A stretch of 33,781 nucleotides of DNA, taken from Spirochaetaceae bacterium (GTDB taxonomy: Bacteria; Spirochaetota; Spirochaetia; PWKH01). Of the stretch, positions 33,437 to 33,781 are shown one piece after another. The stretch lies in NCBI GenBank assembly GCA_003559765.1, contig PWKH01000087.1, positions 1 through 33,781 of the forward strand, written 5' to 3'. The notes under the pieces are model-generated. The model ran no database searches. It had not been told where the DNA came from and was given only the letters and a program-made list of their open reading frames with translations. The translations under genes were made by a program, and so were the position numbers. How positions within the stretch are numbered: the stretch's first letter is position 1; each line of letters opens with the position of its first letter.

Positions 33437-33475
33437 TGTCATTATAAACAATTTTGTAATGATTGGAGGCTGAAC

Positions 33476-33781
33476 ATGTATCTCAAGAACCAATGGAAAC
33501 CCTATGTGTACGGCGCGCTATCGGGGCTGCTGCTTACGATCAGTGTAGCCCTCCAGGGGCAGTTTTTCGGAACGTCGACAACCTTTCCGCGATTCACCAC
33601 CCTTGTTCTCGATACGGTAGGCATTGATCTCGGTTTTCTCAGTTTCTACCAGGCGAGTGACGGGAACCTGACCGGAGCAGCTTTCCCTAACTGGCAGCTG
33701 CTGTTTGTCCTCGGCATTGCCCTCGGAGCTTTTATCACCTCAAAACTGACAGGCACCTTCAAGCGTGAGGAGATGCCCCCT
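33476..33781 (+). CDS. YeeE/YedE-family membrane transporter (5' part, cut by window end)
   Basis: An open frame of 102 codons runs off the window; it is not in the ORF track because no stop is reached. The start ATG follows GGAGG at 7 nt. MYLKNQWKPYVYGALSGLLLTISVALQGQ contains the first membrane helix, and WQLLFVLGIALGAFITSKLTGTFKREEMPP the second, both typical of the YeeE/YedE (sulphur transport, PF04143) family whose studied member TsuA imports thiosulfate. The conserved cysteines would lie beyond the window, so substrate cannot be judged. Divergent from the PAP2 gene. Confidence 0.65.
   Translation, partial: MYLKNQWKPYVYGALSGLLLTISVALQGQFFGTSTTFPRFTTLVLDTVGIDLGFLSFYQASDGNLTGAAFPNWQLLFVLGIALGAFITSKLTGTFKREEMPP

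Noticed and set aside
1-33781. tRNA, rRNA, CRISPR, IS elements, integrases, attachment sites
   Set aside because: Searched by eye in all gaps and saw none. Gaps are short and gene style is uniform, so there is no sign of a mobile island.

Overview
This is a chromosomal window with moderately GC-rich genes and short intergenic gaps. It most resembles a free-living, anaerobic or microaerobic bacterium of the Spirochaetes. That assignment is inference, based on the many exported or lipid-anchored envelope proteins, the LPP20-like lipoproteins, and an anaerobe-type rubrerythrin / superoxide reductase / ferritin / rubredoxin operon. No marker here proves the phylum. I found no tRNA, rRNA, CRISPR array, insertion sequence, integrase or phage gene.

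Layout. 1-1485: the 3' end of an unknown gene, then a stand-alone MalK/UgpC-type sugar ABC ATPase with its own promoter and terminator. 1498-4635: a radical SAM protein with a B12-binding-like N-terminus, tail to tail with a tocopherol-cyclase-like protein and a Nudix hydrolase. 4647-8908: a compact unit of an exported beta-rich protein, a membrane polyferredoxin (NapH/NosR-like), an OmpR-type response regulator, a sensor kinase and a second small exported protein. The first and last genes are each preceded by a similar direct repeat with 11-bp period, so this looks like a self-contained signal-responsive envelope redox module. It is the best candidate here for an undescribed system. 8894-20214 (minus strand): a long run of housekeeping genes: PP2C phosphatase, mnmE, mnmG, rsmG, uppP, ftsK, a class IV aminotransferase, a DEAD-box RNA helicase and plsC.

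20285-22794 (plus): inositol monophosphatase, endonuclease IV (nfo) and glycerophosphodiester phosphodiesterase. 22781-27883 (minus): peptidase T followed by three exported proteins, two of them LPP20-like lipoproteins joined by an ATGA overlap. 28039-30812 (plus): a WYL-domain regulator, then rubrerythrin, desulfoferrodoxin, ferritin and a 53-residue rubredoxin that the ORF track misses, closed by a strong terminator. This operon detoxifies superoxide and peroxide and stores iron; a perfect 7-1-7 palindrome lies over its promoter. 30899-33781: a lipoprotein alpha/beta hydrolase, a convergent PAP2 phosphatase, and the 5' end of a YeeE/YedE-family transporter running off the window.

A recurring theme is transcription and translation start architecture. 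At least four genes (mnmE, nfo, uppP and the LPP20-like gene at 25500) have a -35/-10 pair with a 17-bp spacer, the -10 only 6-8 nt before the start codon, and no Shine-Dalgarno sequence. This predicts leaderless mRNAs. Neighbouring genes that sit inside operons or behind longer leaders carry ordinary AGGAG-type sites.
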